Below, piece by piece: positions 54,690 to 61,616 of a stretch of 64,000 bases of DNA (position 1 is its first letter; each line of letters starts with the position of its first letter). The translations under genes and the position numbers were made by a program. Under the pieces are notes generated by a model that was not told the DNA's origin, did no database searches, and saw nothing but the letters and a program-made list of their open reading frames with translations. Location: positions 52,589 to 116,588 of the forward strand of contig JBMNTN010000001.1 in the NCBI GenBank assembly GCA_050945755.1, in the 5' to 3' direction. Source of the stretch: JAQVXR01 sp050945755 (GTDB taxonomy: Bacteria > Bacillota > Dehalobacteriia > Dehalobacteriales > Dehalobacteriaceae).

Positions 54690-56012
54690 TTATAAGCGTC
54701 GGAGATATTTACGAATTTCCCATCCATTTACGCATTCGGCATATTGATCCCATTCCTTTTGTTTGCTGATCAAATAACAATTAAAAACATATTCCCCCAT
54801 CGTCTCCACAACCAGTGGATCACGGGTCATTTCTTCCAAGGCTTCCTGCAGGTCACGGGGATAACGTTCCAGGCTGTTGCCAATTGGGTTAGATGCCTCC
54901 ATCCAGTAAGCATTTTCGTGCATAGGTTCAGGGGGCATAATCCGGTTTTTGATACCATCAAGTCCAGCTTTCAGCATAAGCGCAAAAAGGATATATGGAT
55001 TGGTGGCGGGATCAGGGCTGCGATACTCAATACGTGTACTATTTCCACGGGCGGCCGGAACGCGAATCAGAGTACTGCGATTACTTGTTGACCATGCTAC
55101 ATTAATCGGTGCTTCATATCCCGGTTTTAGCCGCTTATAGCTGTTTACAATGGGATTAGCAATGGCCGCCATGCCCCGGGCATGTTTCAAAAGACCTCCG
55201 ATAAAGAATTTGGCGATTTCACTTAGGCCGTCCGGTTGGTAAGGATCATAAAACATATTTACCTTGTTCCTAAACAAGGATTGGTTACAGTGCATCGCGC
55301 TACCATTCTCACCGGTCAGAGGTTTAGGCATAAAACTGGCATATAGCCCTGCTTGACAGGCAATATTCTTAACTACATCACGAAAGGTTATCCAATTATC
55401 GGCTGTCTGCAGCGCTTCGCCATACTTGAAATCAATTTCATGCTGTCCAGGTGCTACCTCATGATGTGATGATTCTATACTGAATCCCATTTTTTTGAGG
55501 GTAAGAATGATATTACGTCGCGTGTCTTCTCCTAGGTCAACCGGTGCCAGATCAAAGTATCCCGCTTGGTCGTGGATATCGAACAACGGATATCCTTTAT
55601 CATCGGCATGAAAAAGAAAGAACTCTCCCTCCGGCCCTATATTATATTCAAAACCCATCTCTTCAACTTCACGAAGAGCTCTTTTAAGAATATAGCGAGA
55701 ACAACCCTCAAAGGGACTTCCCTCAGTAGTGTATACATCACAGATCATTCTTGCTACCCCTTCTTCCTGGGGTCTCCAAGGCATAACCGCATAGGTATTA
55801 GGGTCCGGGATAATGCATTGGTCTGACTCCTCAATAGAGGCAAAGCCATCAATTGAGGAACCGTCAAACATCAATTCACCTGCAAAGGCACGATCCAATT
55901 CACTAACCATTATTGATGTACTTTTCATAATACCAAAAATATCTATGAACTGAAGTCTAATAAACTCAATGCCTTTTTCATTAATATCCTTCAAAACATC
56001 ATCTGGGGTCAT
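54690..56012 (-). CDS. glnA: Glutamine synthetase, type I
   Basis: 440 aa. ATG 56012 with AAGGAGGAAATA upstream, start MTPDDVLKDINEKGIEFIRL. MFDGSSIDGFASIEESD, NGSAMHCNQSLF, NPIVNSYKRLKPGYEAP and RNSTRIEYRSPDPATNPY-type segments are intact. No adenylylation Tyr loop, so GSI-alpha (feedback/GlnR-type control). A probable attenuator lies 106-176 bases upstream. Confidence 0.97.
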   Translation of the reverse strand: MTPDDVLKDINEKGIEFIRLQFIDIFGIMKSTSIMVSELDRAFAGELMFDGSSIDGFASIEESDQCIIPDPNTYAVMPWRPQEEGVARMICDVYTTEGSPFEGCSRYILKRALREVEEMGFEYNIGPEGEFFLFHADDKGYPLFDIHDQAGYFDLAPVDLGEDTRRNIILTLKKMGFSIESSHHEVAPGQHEIDFKYGEALQTADNWITFRDVVKNIACQAGLYASFMPKPLTGENGSAMHCNQSLFRNKVNMFYDPYQPDGLSEIAKFFIGGLLKHARGMAAIANPIVNSYKRLKPGYEAPINVAWSTSNRSTLIRVPAARGNSTRIEYRSPDPATNPYILFALMLKAGLDGIKNRIMPPEPMHENAYWMEASNPIGNSLERYPRDLQEALEEMTRDPLVVETMGEYVFNCYLISKQKEWDQYAECVNGWEIRKYLRRL

Positions 56013-56117
56013 TATTTCCTCCTTACTATCCAGCATCAAATAGTATGGTTGGGATAATAGAATGCCCTACTGGAATCGGCATCGCACGTCTATAAGCTAT
56101 GTTTTTTATTATAATAT

Positions 56118-56188
56118 AAAAAAAACTCCCGGGCAAAAGACGTACAGAGGTCTTATCTTGTAGTAGACCGAGTATTTTTGCCCAGTCT
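56118..56188 (-). promoter_or_regulatory. glnA: Candidate attenuator / antiterminator RNA ahead of glnA
   Basis: On the minus strand the terminator pairs GGGCAAAA (56176-56183) with TTTTGCCC (56131-56138), followed by GGGAG and eight T (56118-56125). An alternative 8-bp helix AGACTGGG/CTCGGTCT (56181-56188, 56165-56172) overlaps the GGG and would block the terminator. A third pairing GGTCT/AGACC (56065 side 56165-56169 with 56149-56153) is also possible. Typical of protein- or ligand-dependent antitermination. Confidence 0.6.
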
Positions 56189-56536
56189 GCCGACTATTTC
56201 TCTAACATAATGAACAGCGCCTATTTTCCTTTATTTTCCAAATATATGGCTTGTAAATCTCTTCAGCTTAATAAAGATCAAAACCCATGCTAATTTTCCG
56301 CATTAAATCATATCGTTTCTGTTATCCTGTACTAAAACTAAATTGCGCACCTCTTGCACTAATTCAGACTGGGATTAATCTTCAATAGTTCTGGGAAACA
56401 ATTGATACTTATAAGAAATGTGGAAAAATGATATTATAGACAATATAAAATACGTTTGGAGTTAATGATAATTAGATATAAAAGAAATTCGGAATTTGGT
56501 TTACCGATTTTAAACCATCATGGGGAGAGAGATGAA
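56189..56536. other. Intergenic region between the glnA leader and the DUF120 gene
   Basis: No supported gene. A/T-rich; probably contains divergent promoters. A possible -10 TATAAT-like TATTATAG lies at 56432-56439 before the plus-strand gene. Frame open from 56456 (MELMIIRYKR) precedes the real start at 56537. Confidence 0.45.
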
Positions 56537-57010
56537 ATGAGTATTTACCGGCAAAAATCGACTGTTATTAACGGTACAGTGTGCAGCGGCGTTCAACAAG
56601 CCGGATTATTCACCGGTCTGAACTGGGTAAAGGAGCAGTGCATGCAGCTGGTTGGTTTTGCACCCTACCCGGGAACACTGAACATTCGTGTCGATGGAAA
56701 AGAATTTTTACAATGGCAAAAGTGGCGCCGGGAGACACAAGGGCTGCTGCTAACACCGCCAAATGCAGATTATCGTGCGGGAATGCTATTCCCCGGACAG
56801 CTGGCAGAGATAATGGCAGCTGCCGTTTTACCCTTGGTGCCCGGATATCCGGAAGACGTGATCGAACTCATCGCCCCAGTGCATTTAAGATCTGGATTGA
56901 ACCTTGAAGACGGAGATCAGGTAGCAGTATTACTAGTGCTTAAAGTAAAGTTGGCGCAGAAAACGAGAAGCTTTGCATTCAATAGCTTATTAAATAACCC
57001 GCAAAAGTAA
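56537..57010 (+). CDS. DUF120 domain protein, CTP-dependent riboflavin kinase-like (archaeal type)
   Basis: 157 aa. ATG 56537 follows GGGAGAGAGATGAA. GTVCSGVQQAGLFTGLNWVK, QLVGFAPYPGTLNIRVDG, NADYRAGMLFPGQL, YPEDVIELIAPVHLRSGLNL and EDGDQVAVLL match the archaeal RibK/DUF120 fold that makes FMN from riboflavin with CTP. Such a protein is unusual in Firmicutes, which use bifunctional RibF. Could be RFK or a sensor of flavin. Convergent with and overlapping the next gene by 21 bases. Confidence 0.8.
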   Translation: MSIYRQKSTVINGTVCSGVQQAGLFTGLNWVKEQCMQLVGFAPYPGTLNIRVDGKEFLQWQKWRRETQGLLLTPPNADYRAGMLFPGQLAEIMAAAVLPLVPGYPEDVIELIAPVHLRSGLNLEDGDQVAVLLVLKVKLAQKTRSFAFNSLLNNPQK

Positions 57011-57751
57011 AGTAACCCCCCAAATATCATTCTCCAGTTCATCACATTCAGCCTGCTGACTCTTTATATAGCTTTCAAAGAGATGCACTTTTTCCGGATG
57101 TTTTTCTTTTAGCTCATTGGCTCTCCTTACGATAAATGTCTGCTGTTCATCATTAATACTTGATAATTCATCATTTCCAATTATCTTTTCATCAATCAGC
57201 TTCACACCGACATTTTTAAAAATCACACGCCATTTTTCTCTTGTGGGATATCTCTCATCCGACTCGTCTTTTCCATAAGCATCATCAATAAATATGTACC
57301 CACCGCTTTTAACTGTGCTTTTTAACTTTTGTATGGTCTCTTCCGGATTTCCAAGCACATCCCCAACAGCGCCAAGGATAACAATATCATAATCCTTTTC
57401 AATCTTTACAGCTTCGTTTATATCTCCCACCCTAAATTCACATAATTTCTCTACACCATATTCCCTAGCTTTTTTATCAGCAAACTCGATAAAGTCAGCA
57501 ATGATATCAATGCCCTTTACCTTACACCCTGTTGCTTTAGCAAAATGAACACTTACAGCTCCTTTGCCGCAAGCCAAATCAAGCACCTTTGTTTTCTCGG
57601 AAATCTGTATATGCTTTAAAGTCATATCGATAATATCCTTTGGTGATGATCCCAGTTCCCATAAATCCTGCAATAGATATGGCAGGTAGGGAATCAGCTC
57701 TATAGTTTCTGCAGTCAATGACTTTGCAAGCTTTTCTTCTACATTTGACAT
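56990..57751 (-). CDS. Class I SAM-dependent methyltransferase
   Basis: 253 aa. KVLDLACGKGAVSVHFAKAT is motif I, GIDIIADFIEFADKKA motif post-I, and YDIVILGAVGDVLGNPEETI motif II. N-terminal 50 residues are helical. Overlaps the DUF120 gene end. Substrate unknown. Confidence 0.88.
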   Translation of the reverse strand: MSNVEEKLAKSLTAETIELIPYLPYLLQDLWELGSSPKDIIDMTLKHIQISEKTKVLDLACGKGAVSVHFAKATGCKVKGIDIIADFIEFADKKAREYGVEKLCEFRVGDINEAVKIEKDYDIVILGAVGDVLGNPEETIQKLKSTVKSGGYIFIDDAYGKDESDERYPTREKWRVIFKNVGVKLIDEKIIGNDELSSINDEQQTFIVRRANELKEKHPEKVHLFESYIKSQQAECDELENDIWGVTLLLRVI

Positions 57752-57865
57752 GAGATCCTACTCCTTTCTGATAAAAGGCTTATTTACTATTTTTTCAATT
57801 TAAGCTACTATCAGTACTTTTTCTCATTGTGTTCCTCTTATGATGAGATCTTGAAAGATTACTGC

Positions 57866-58606
57866 TTATTTTTCCCCGCAAATCAAAAACATAGGAGTTG
57901 ACCGGTTAAGGATATTTTCTTCTTCATCCCAAATCCTGTCTGAAACATTGGCATCGATCCAAAGACGGCGAAAACCGATGTTGAGCAAAGCTTGTGCATC
58001 CCACTGGGGACGAAGTGTCTTACTGAAAAACAGTTCCTTAGCAATGTTGTCGCATTCCTCGGGGTCCACATGATCGTTTTTTTGAATACCAAGCTTTTTC
58101 GCCCTTTCCTGGTCTTCCTCATATAGTTTCTGCATCAAGGCATCATGGAAGCGCAAATTCCAGTTAGCATCAAAAATCAGCAGTCTGCCTTTAGGTTTTA
58201 AGACCCGATGCCACTCCCGGTATGCTGCCATGGGATCAGGTAAGATCCAGGTTAAATTCCGGCAAATCAATACATCAAAATTATTATCCGGAAACTCAAG
58301 GACATGAGAATCCATTTTATAAAACTCCACCTGAAAACCTGCTTTTTGTGTATTGTATTTTGCCTCCTCCAACATATTATCAGCACAATCAATGGCTGTA
58401 ACCTTATGCCCCATCTCAGACAAAATCATGGCAAAAAATCCGGGGCCGGTGCCAATATCAAGGATTTTCAAAGGCTGCCCCTGAGGCAGATATTCTGCAA
58501 TCAAAGTCTGCCAGGCAGCTTTCTTAAACCCATTCATTTCCTTCCAAATATTCTCACTATAACGGGCAGCTTCGCCCTGCCAATAATTCTCGATCCGCTT
58601 CTGCAT
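57866..58606 (-). CDS. Class I SAM-dependent methyltransferase (UbiE-like)
   Basis: 246 aa. PLKILDIGTGPGFFAMILSEMG motif I; VTAIDCADNMLEEAKYNTQ; NFDVLICRNLTWILPDPMAA. Start ATG 58606 after TTGGAGG; MQKRIENYWQGEAARYSENI begins. Related proteins sit near metallophore or siderophore genes; here none is seen. 114 bases upstream of the next methyltransferase. Confidence 0.88.
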   Translation of the reverse strand: MQKRIENYWQGEAARYSENIWKEMNGFKKAAWQTLIAEYLPQGQPLKILDIGTGPGFFAMILSEMGHKVTAIDCADNMLEEAKYNTQKAGFQVEFYKMDSHVLEFPDNNFDVLICRNLTWILPDPMAAYREWHRVLKPKGRLLIFDANWNLRFHDALMQKLYEEDQERAKKLGIQKNDHVDPEECDNIAKELFFSKTLRPQWDAQALLNIGFRRLWIDANVSDRIWDEEENILNRSTPMFLICGEK

Positions 58607-58607
58607 A

Positions 58608-58778
58608 TTATTTTGCCTCCAATTTAATATCTCTGGAATTAACTTTATTTCCCACAAAGAAGGAAGTCCTCCGGTCCTGCCAAGTAAACCGGAAACTTTT
58701 TAATATCAGAAATAAATAAAATAGTACAAAAAAACCATGAAGTAACGCCGGAATCCAATCCCAGTCATTAACCTTCAT
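58608..58778 (-). CDS. Possible small membrane protein (56 aa)
   Basis: ATG 58778 to TAA 58608, ending one base before the methyltransferase ATG. One hydrophobic helix (residues about 9-27, WIPALLHGFFVLFYLFLIL), basic tail. No ribosome site near the ATG and the start lies in an inverted repeat AACCATGAAG/CTTCATGGTT (58733-58782) that could also act as a terminator (seven T follow on the minus strand). So either a real small gene or a leader element. Confidence 0.3.
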   Translation of the reverse strand: MKVNDWDWIPALLHGFFVLFYLFLILKSFRFTWQDRRTSFFVGNKVNSRDIKLEAK

Positions 58779-59042
58779 GGTTAAATTATTAATTATTATA
58801 TTTTTATCTACTCCTGTTATAAAAATTCAACGAATAGCTTCTTTTCTTCAAAAAACGAAACTTCGTGGTACACACCCAATAACAGATACCTTCATGGCAT
58901 CAATTATATTTATTATATATAGAAGCTACAATTTCACAAGACATTTTTAATGGCTTCTTGTTAAATATTTTGCGCACTTCTCAAAGATAAGGAATTAGCA
59001 AAAGTGAGAATCCCGCATTTTAAAAAGCTATGGATAATTTTA

Positions 59043-59071
59043 TTGACACCAATTACAGGGATTGGTAATAT
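59043..59071 (+). promoter_or_regulatory. Sigma-A promoter of the c-di-GMP riboswitch operon
   Basis: TTGACA (59043-59048), 17-base spacer, TAATAT (59066-59071). Transcription would start near 59078, just before the riboswitch. Confidence 0.85.
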
Positions 59072-59078
59072 ATGGTAT

Positions 59079-59192
59079 ATCTAATTATTCTTTAAACATG
59101 AGAAAAGGCAAAGCTGTTTAAAAACAGTGACGCAAAACTAAAGGGCCTAAGGGTCTATACCTATGGCAGCCAGCTACCGATAAATAGTAGAT
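59079..59192 (+). ncRNA. Cyclic di-GMP-I (GEMM-I) riboswitch
   Basis: Core aptamer about 59101-59180. AAAGGCAAAGCTG, hairpin CTGTTTAAAAACAG, GTGACGCAAAACTAAAGGG, CCTAAGGG...CCTATGGCAGCCAGCTACCG all fit the GEMM-I consensus (GGCAAA, GACGCAAA, GGCAGCCAG..CCG). Outer P1 can form between ATCTA (59079-59083) and TAGAT (59188-59192). Sits between a strong promoter and a terminator, so it controls the following operon. Sign (on or off with c-di-GMP) is not certain. Confidence 0.93.
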
Positions 59193-59274
59193 TAATACCA
59201 AAATTGTCCATCGGAAATTTTGGTATTAATAATTAGCCGCTAACGGTAATTGCTGTTTGGCGGTTATTTTTTTT
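59191..59274 (+). terminator. Expression platform: hairpin and intrinsic terminator
   Basis: A 15-bp perfect stem ATTAATACCAAAATT/AATTTTGGTATTAAT (59191-59205, 59216-59230), then a terminator stem TAGCCGC/GCGGTTA region (59234-59266) followed by eight T (59267-59274). The aptamer segment CAGCTACCG (59171-59179) can also pair with CGGTA and GCTG in the terminator loop (59244-59255). Confidence 0.85.
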
Positions 59275-59315
59275 CTATTATAACTAGTTTAAGCCGGTTC
59301 AGTAATGTTTTCAAA

Positions 59316-59716
59316 AATCAACACTGAAGTTTTAAATGGTTGCCAACCTAATTAGGTAATTGTAAAGGAGGTGATAACGATGCCTGCTCAGACTTTAACA
59401 CTTGCCCAAACAGTTATTGCAGCAGCTGCTTCCGCTAAAGCAGCCCAGGCCATCATGAATTCTGGTTCTGATCCGATGGTTATTAAGGAATTTTCCTTTG
59501 AAGTAAATATTACGGCGGATACTGAGTTTAAAAGCGAGACGGAAATATCCCTCAACATATGGCGGATAAGCCTAAAAGAAAAGCTGACTTACGATTACAA
59601 GCAGCATTTTGGTATTACAGTTAAGGCTACCCTTGTTCCGGTCTATACCCTGAATGATTAATTCTTTTATCAGTAACAAGTAAACTATATAGCGGCTTCA
59701 GGCTTCAGTGTTGATT
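59316..59716. repeat. 14-bp inverted repeat flanking the first operon gene
   Basis: AATCAACACTGAAG at 59316-59329 and its exact reverse complement CTTCAGTGTTGATT at 59703-59716. The arms lie upstream of the ribosome site and downstream of the stop of the 93-aa gene. An mRNA with these arms could fold back around that gene. Confidence 0.6.
59380..59661 (+). CDS. c-di-GMP operon protein 1 (93 aa), unknown function
   Basis: Starts MPAQTLTLAQTVIAAAASAK at ATG 59380, 8 bases after AAAGGAGG. An alanine-rich N-terminal helix (residues 7-27) is followed by beta-rich KEFSFEVNITADTEF and FGITVKATLVPVYTLND. This helix-strand pattern is repeated in the two genes downstream. Some resemblance, by eye, to the DUF2589 family (strand rich in VxFxxxI and ending in VxVxA); not certain. 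No signal peptide or enzymatic motif. First gene after the riboswitch. Confidence 0.75.
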   Translation: MPAQTLTLAQTVIAAAASAKAAQAIMNSGSDPMVIKEFSFEVNITADTEFKSETEISLNIWRISLKEKLTYDYKQHFGITVKATLVPVYTLND

Positions 59717-59755
59717 ACTTTTTTATCGTAGATTTAATGGAAAGGGTTGTTCTAA

Positions 59756-60016
59756 ATGTATATCAATTTTACTCAGCTGATTGAAACAACATACTATTCA
59801 GTTATGGAAGCCTTAAAAGAGATTTCAAAAGAAAAAAGCATGGAGTTAAAAAAGGTTTCTGTGGAAATTCCCTTTACATTAGATATATATCAAAAAATCA
59901 GTGAACCCATGGGACGGATAGAAAGACTTAGCGATTCATGCAGCAGGGGATTAAAGAAAGAAAATGTAAAATTGTCTTGTCAGTTAGTACTTAACCTAAA
60001 ACGGAGGGAATTTTAA
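59756..60016 (+). CDS. c-di-GMP operon protein 2 (86 aa), unknown function
   Basis: ATG 59756, ribosome site AAAGGG nearby. Begins MYINFTQLIETTYYSVMEAL, a helix (3-25), then KKVSVEIPFTLDIYQKI and ends with strand KLSCQLVLNLKRREF. Shares the helix plus VSVEIPF pattern with protein 1 and with the C-terminus of protein 3. Stop is directly followed by the start of protein 3 (no gap). No known family. Confidence 0.75.
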   Translation: MYINFTQLIETTYYSVMEALKEISKEKSMELKKVSVEIPFTLDIYQKISEPMGRIERLSDSCSRGLKKENVKLSCQLVLNLKRREF

Positions 60017-60676
60017 ATGGCAAATAAAATTGAAATTAGTCCAGGACGCTCGTTGGTAATATCGGGTTACATTGGAATGTCTGGGAATGGAAGTATGATG
60101 ATTAAAGATAGTAACACTTTTCAAAGAATTGAACCAAACCAAGTAAAAGCGGAAAGAGTTGGGGAAACTTGGCAGATATATATTAGCATATATGATAATA
60201 CATCAAAGTTACCCCGTGCCAGCCTGAATTTTAAAATCTCTAAGAAGAATAACAGCCTTATCATAGAAGAATTAACTCTCAAAAGCCTAATAAAAGAAAG
60301 TATCGGGGATTTAATTGTTACTCTAATGGCAGGTGAAGTTGATCAGCCATTGTCAATAGTTTTATATGACGGACCGGTAAAAGCTTTTCGCAAAAATGTA
60401 ATTGAAATGCCAGCTTTAGTTAATATAAAATTAGAAGACTTTGCAGCCGGCATTGCTGCTTCTTTTAAAAAAGCCCAGGAAAATATTTCTCAAAAATTAG
60501 GTGAAGAAAATTTTGAACTGGAAATTGAGGATTTTGAAATCAAAACTCCATATATTGTTCAGTTATCCGATGATCAGAATTTAATGATGAAACTACCCCA
60601 AGCATCGGAAACATTAAATAATGAGGAAATGATGTTTTCAAAACTAAAGTTTAAGAAAACTATTAAAATGAAATAA
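60017..60676 (+). CDS. c-di-GMP operon protein 3 (219 aa), unknown function
   Basis: ATG 60017, AACGGAGGGAA upstream. N-terminal half (about 1-125) is beta-rich (SPGRSLVISGYIGMSGNGSM, ASLNFKISKKNN, DLIVTLMAGEVDQPLSIVLY). C-terminal part (about 135-219) starts with a helix LEDFAAGIAASFKKAQENIS then FELEIEDFEIKTPYIVQL and ends KLKFKKTIKMK, echoing protein 2. No signal peptide, so cytosolic. Likely works with proteins 1 and 2. Terminator follows. Confidence 0.75.
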   Translation: MANKIEISPGRSLVISGYIGMSGNGSMMIKDSNTFQRIEPNQVKAERVGETWQIYISIYDNTSKLPRASLNFKISKKNNSLIIEELTLKSLIKESIGDLIVTLMAGEVDQPLSIVLYDGPVKAFRKNVIEMPALVNIKLEDFAAGIAASFKKAQENISQKLGEENFELEIEDFEIKTPYIVQLSDDQNLMMKLPQASETLNNEEMMFSKLKFKKTIKMK

Positions 60677-60686
60677 AAAATTGAAA

Positions 60687-60721
60687 ACAAAGCCTAGGCG
60701 CTAATTTGCCTGGGCTTTTGT
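60687..60721 (+). terminator. Terminator of the c-di-GMP operon
   Basis: Stem ACAAAGCCTAGGC/GCCTGGGCTTTTGT with one G-T pair, loop about eight, T-rich end. Confidence 0.85.
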
Positions 60722-60766
60722 TGAAAAAGATTGGAGTTGCCAGAGATTAAGAATGAGGAAGGTGGT

Positions 60767-61201
60767 TCAAGAGTATTGTCCGATTAAGTTTGAAAGTTTC
60801 TTAAGGTGGTCATGATCCTTAGCTAGGATTTCTTCAACTAAACCTTTGCTTTTTTCATCAAGCTTTCCTTCTGTTAATTCTACGACTTTAGCAATTCCTT
60901 TATCTTCTCCATTGTAAAGTTCCGTTAAAATTTCTTTTGGTTCTTGCTTAAAAAAGGTATTAGTTATCCCCATGGTTTGTGCCATGACCCCAGCAAATCC
61001 TCTGTTTTCTTGGGGTGCTCCGCCAAGGTCCTGAATATATGTAGAAAGTTTCATAGCATGACTCTTATGATCTTGTTGGAGTTTTTGGAGATTTTCTCTA
61101 AGGCCTTCATCCTCAATATTGTTAATATAAGAGTCATAAATATCCATAGCCATATGTTCGCCTTTCAGTATCTGGTTAAAAATAGATATAGTATTTTGCA
61201 A
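60767..61201 (-). CDS. DUF2383-like ferritin-fold protein
   Basis: 144 aa, all helical. TTG start 61201 after GGAGGT; starts MQNTISIFNQILKGEHMAMD. HMAMDIYDSYINNIEDEGLR and QQDHKSHAMKLSTYIQDLGG are DUF2383/PA2169-like. Unlike true ferritins the di-iron ligands are only partly seen (E19, H20-type, D, H). Possible stress or storage role. ORF extends to 61216 with an earlier TTG. Confidence 0.75.
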   Translation of the reverse strand: MQNTISIFNQILKGEHMAMDIYDSYINNIEDEGLRENLQKLQQDHKSHAMKLSTYIQDLGGAPQENRGFAGVMAQTMGITNTFFKQEPKEILTELYNGEDKGIAKVVELTEGKLDEKSKGLVEEILAKDHDHLKKLSNLIGQYS

Positions 61202-61242
61202 AAGTATCACCTCCAAGGTTAGTTTTCCCCTCTTGAAAGAAA

Positions 61243-61380
61243 TTAACCAACCGGGGGAAAAGCCCCAATCAACTCATTGGGAACCTTTAAGGAATAGAAA
61301 TCTACCTCAAAAATCATATAATAAGAGAGTTCTCTCTCGGTATCGTTGTAATATTCTTCGGAAAAGGTAATGTAAGACAT
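61243..61380 (-). CDS. Possible small ORF or gene remnant (45 aa)
   Basis: ATG 61380 to TAA 61243. MSYITFSEEYYNDTERELSY then IFEVDFYSLKVPNELIGAFP reads like a natural protein, but no ribosome site is near. It lies between hypB and the DUF2383 gene, downstream of the hypB terminator. May be a leftover of a larger gene. Confidence 0.3.
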   Translation of the reverse strand: MSYITFSEEYYNDTERELSYYMIFEVDFYSLKVPNELIGAFPPVG

Positions 61381-61418
61381 AGTAGAAAATTTATCATCAA
61401 CCTAAAGTATAAAATCGC

Positions 61419-61450
61419 AAAAAAGCCTCTCACACTTTAGTATGAGAGGC
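61419..61450 (-). terminator. Terminator downstream of hypB
   Basis: 8-bp stem GCCTCTCA/TGAGAGGC with 10-base loop, followed by TTTTTT on the minus strand. Confidence 0.85.
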
Positions 61451-61616
61451 CAGATTTACCAATATTTATATGGCTTTAAGGTTAGGACGAAACGATTTGA
61501 TTTTTAAATAAGATGCTAATAAACTCTGTGCGGCTACCCACTTCTATGCGGTTTAAATCCTTTTCCACCGCTATCTCAGTAGACATAAAATTAATACGAA
61601 AGACAAGTTGCTAAAC

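Larger units (their letters stand above)
61202..61616. other. Intergenic region between the DUF2383 gene and hypB
   Basis: 415 bases holding one possible 45-aa frame (61243-61380) and the terminator at 61419-61450. The stretch 61451-61616 is A/T-rich with no frame or repeat I can support. Confidence 0.45.

Noticed and set aside
56118..56188. Classical ANTAR target with two hexaloop hairpins ahead of glnA
   Set aside because: I could not find two stems with six-base loops carrying A at 1 and G at 4; reported only as a generic attenuator.
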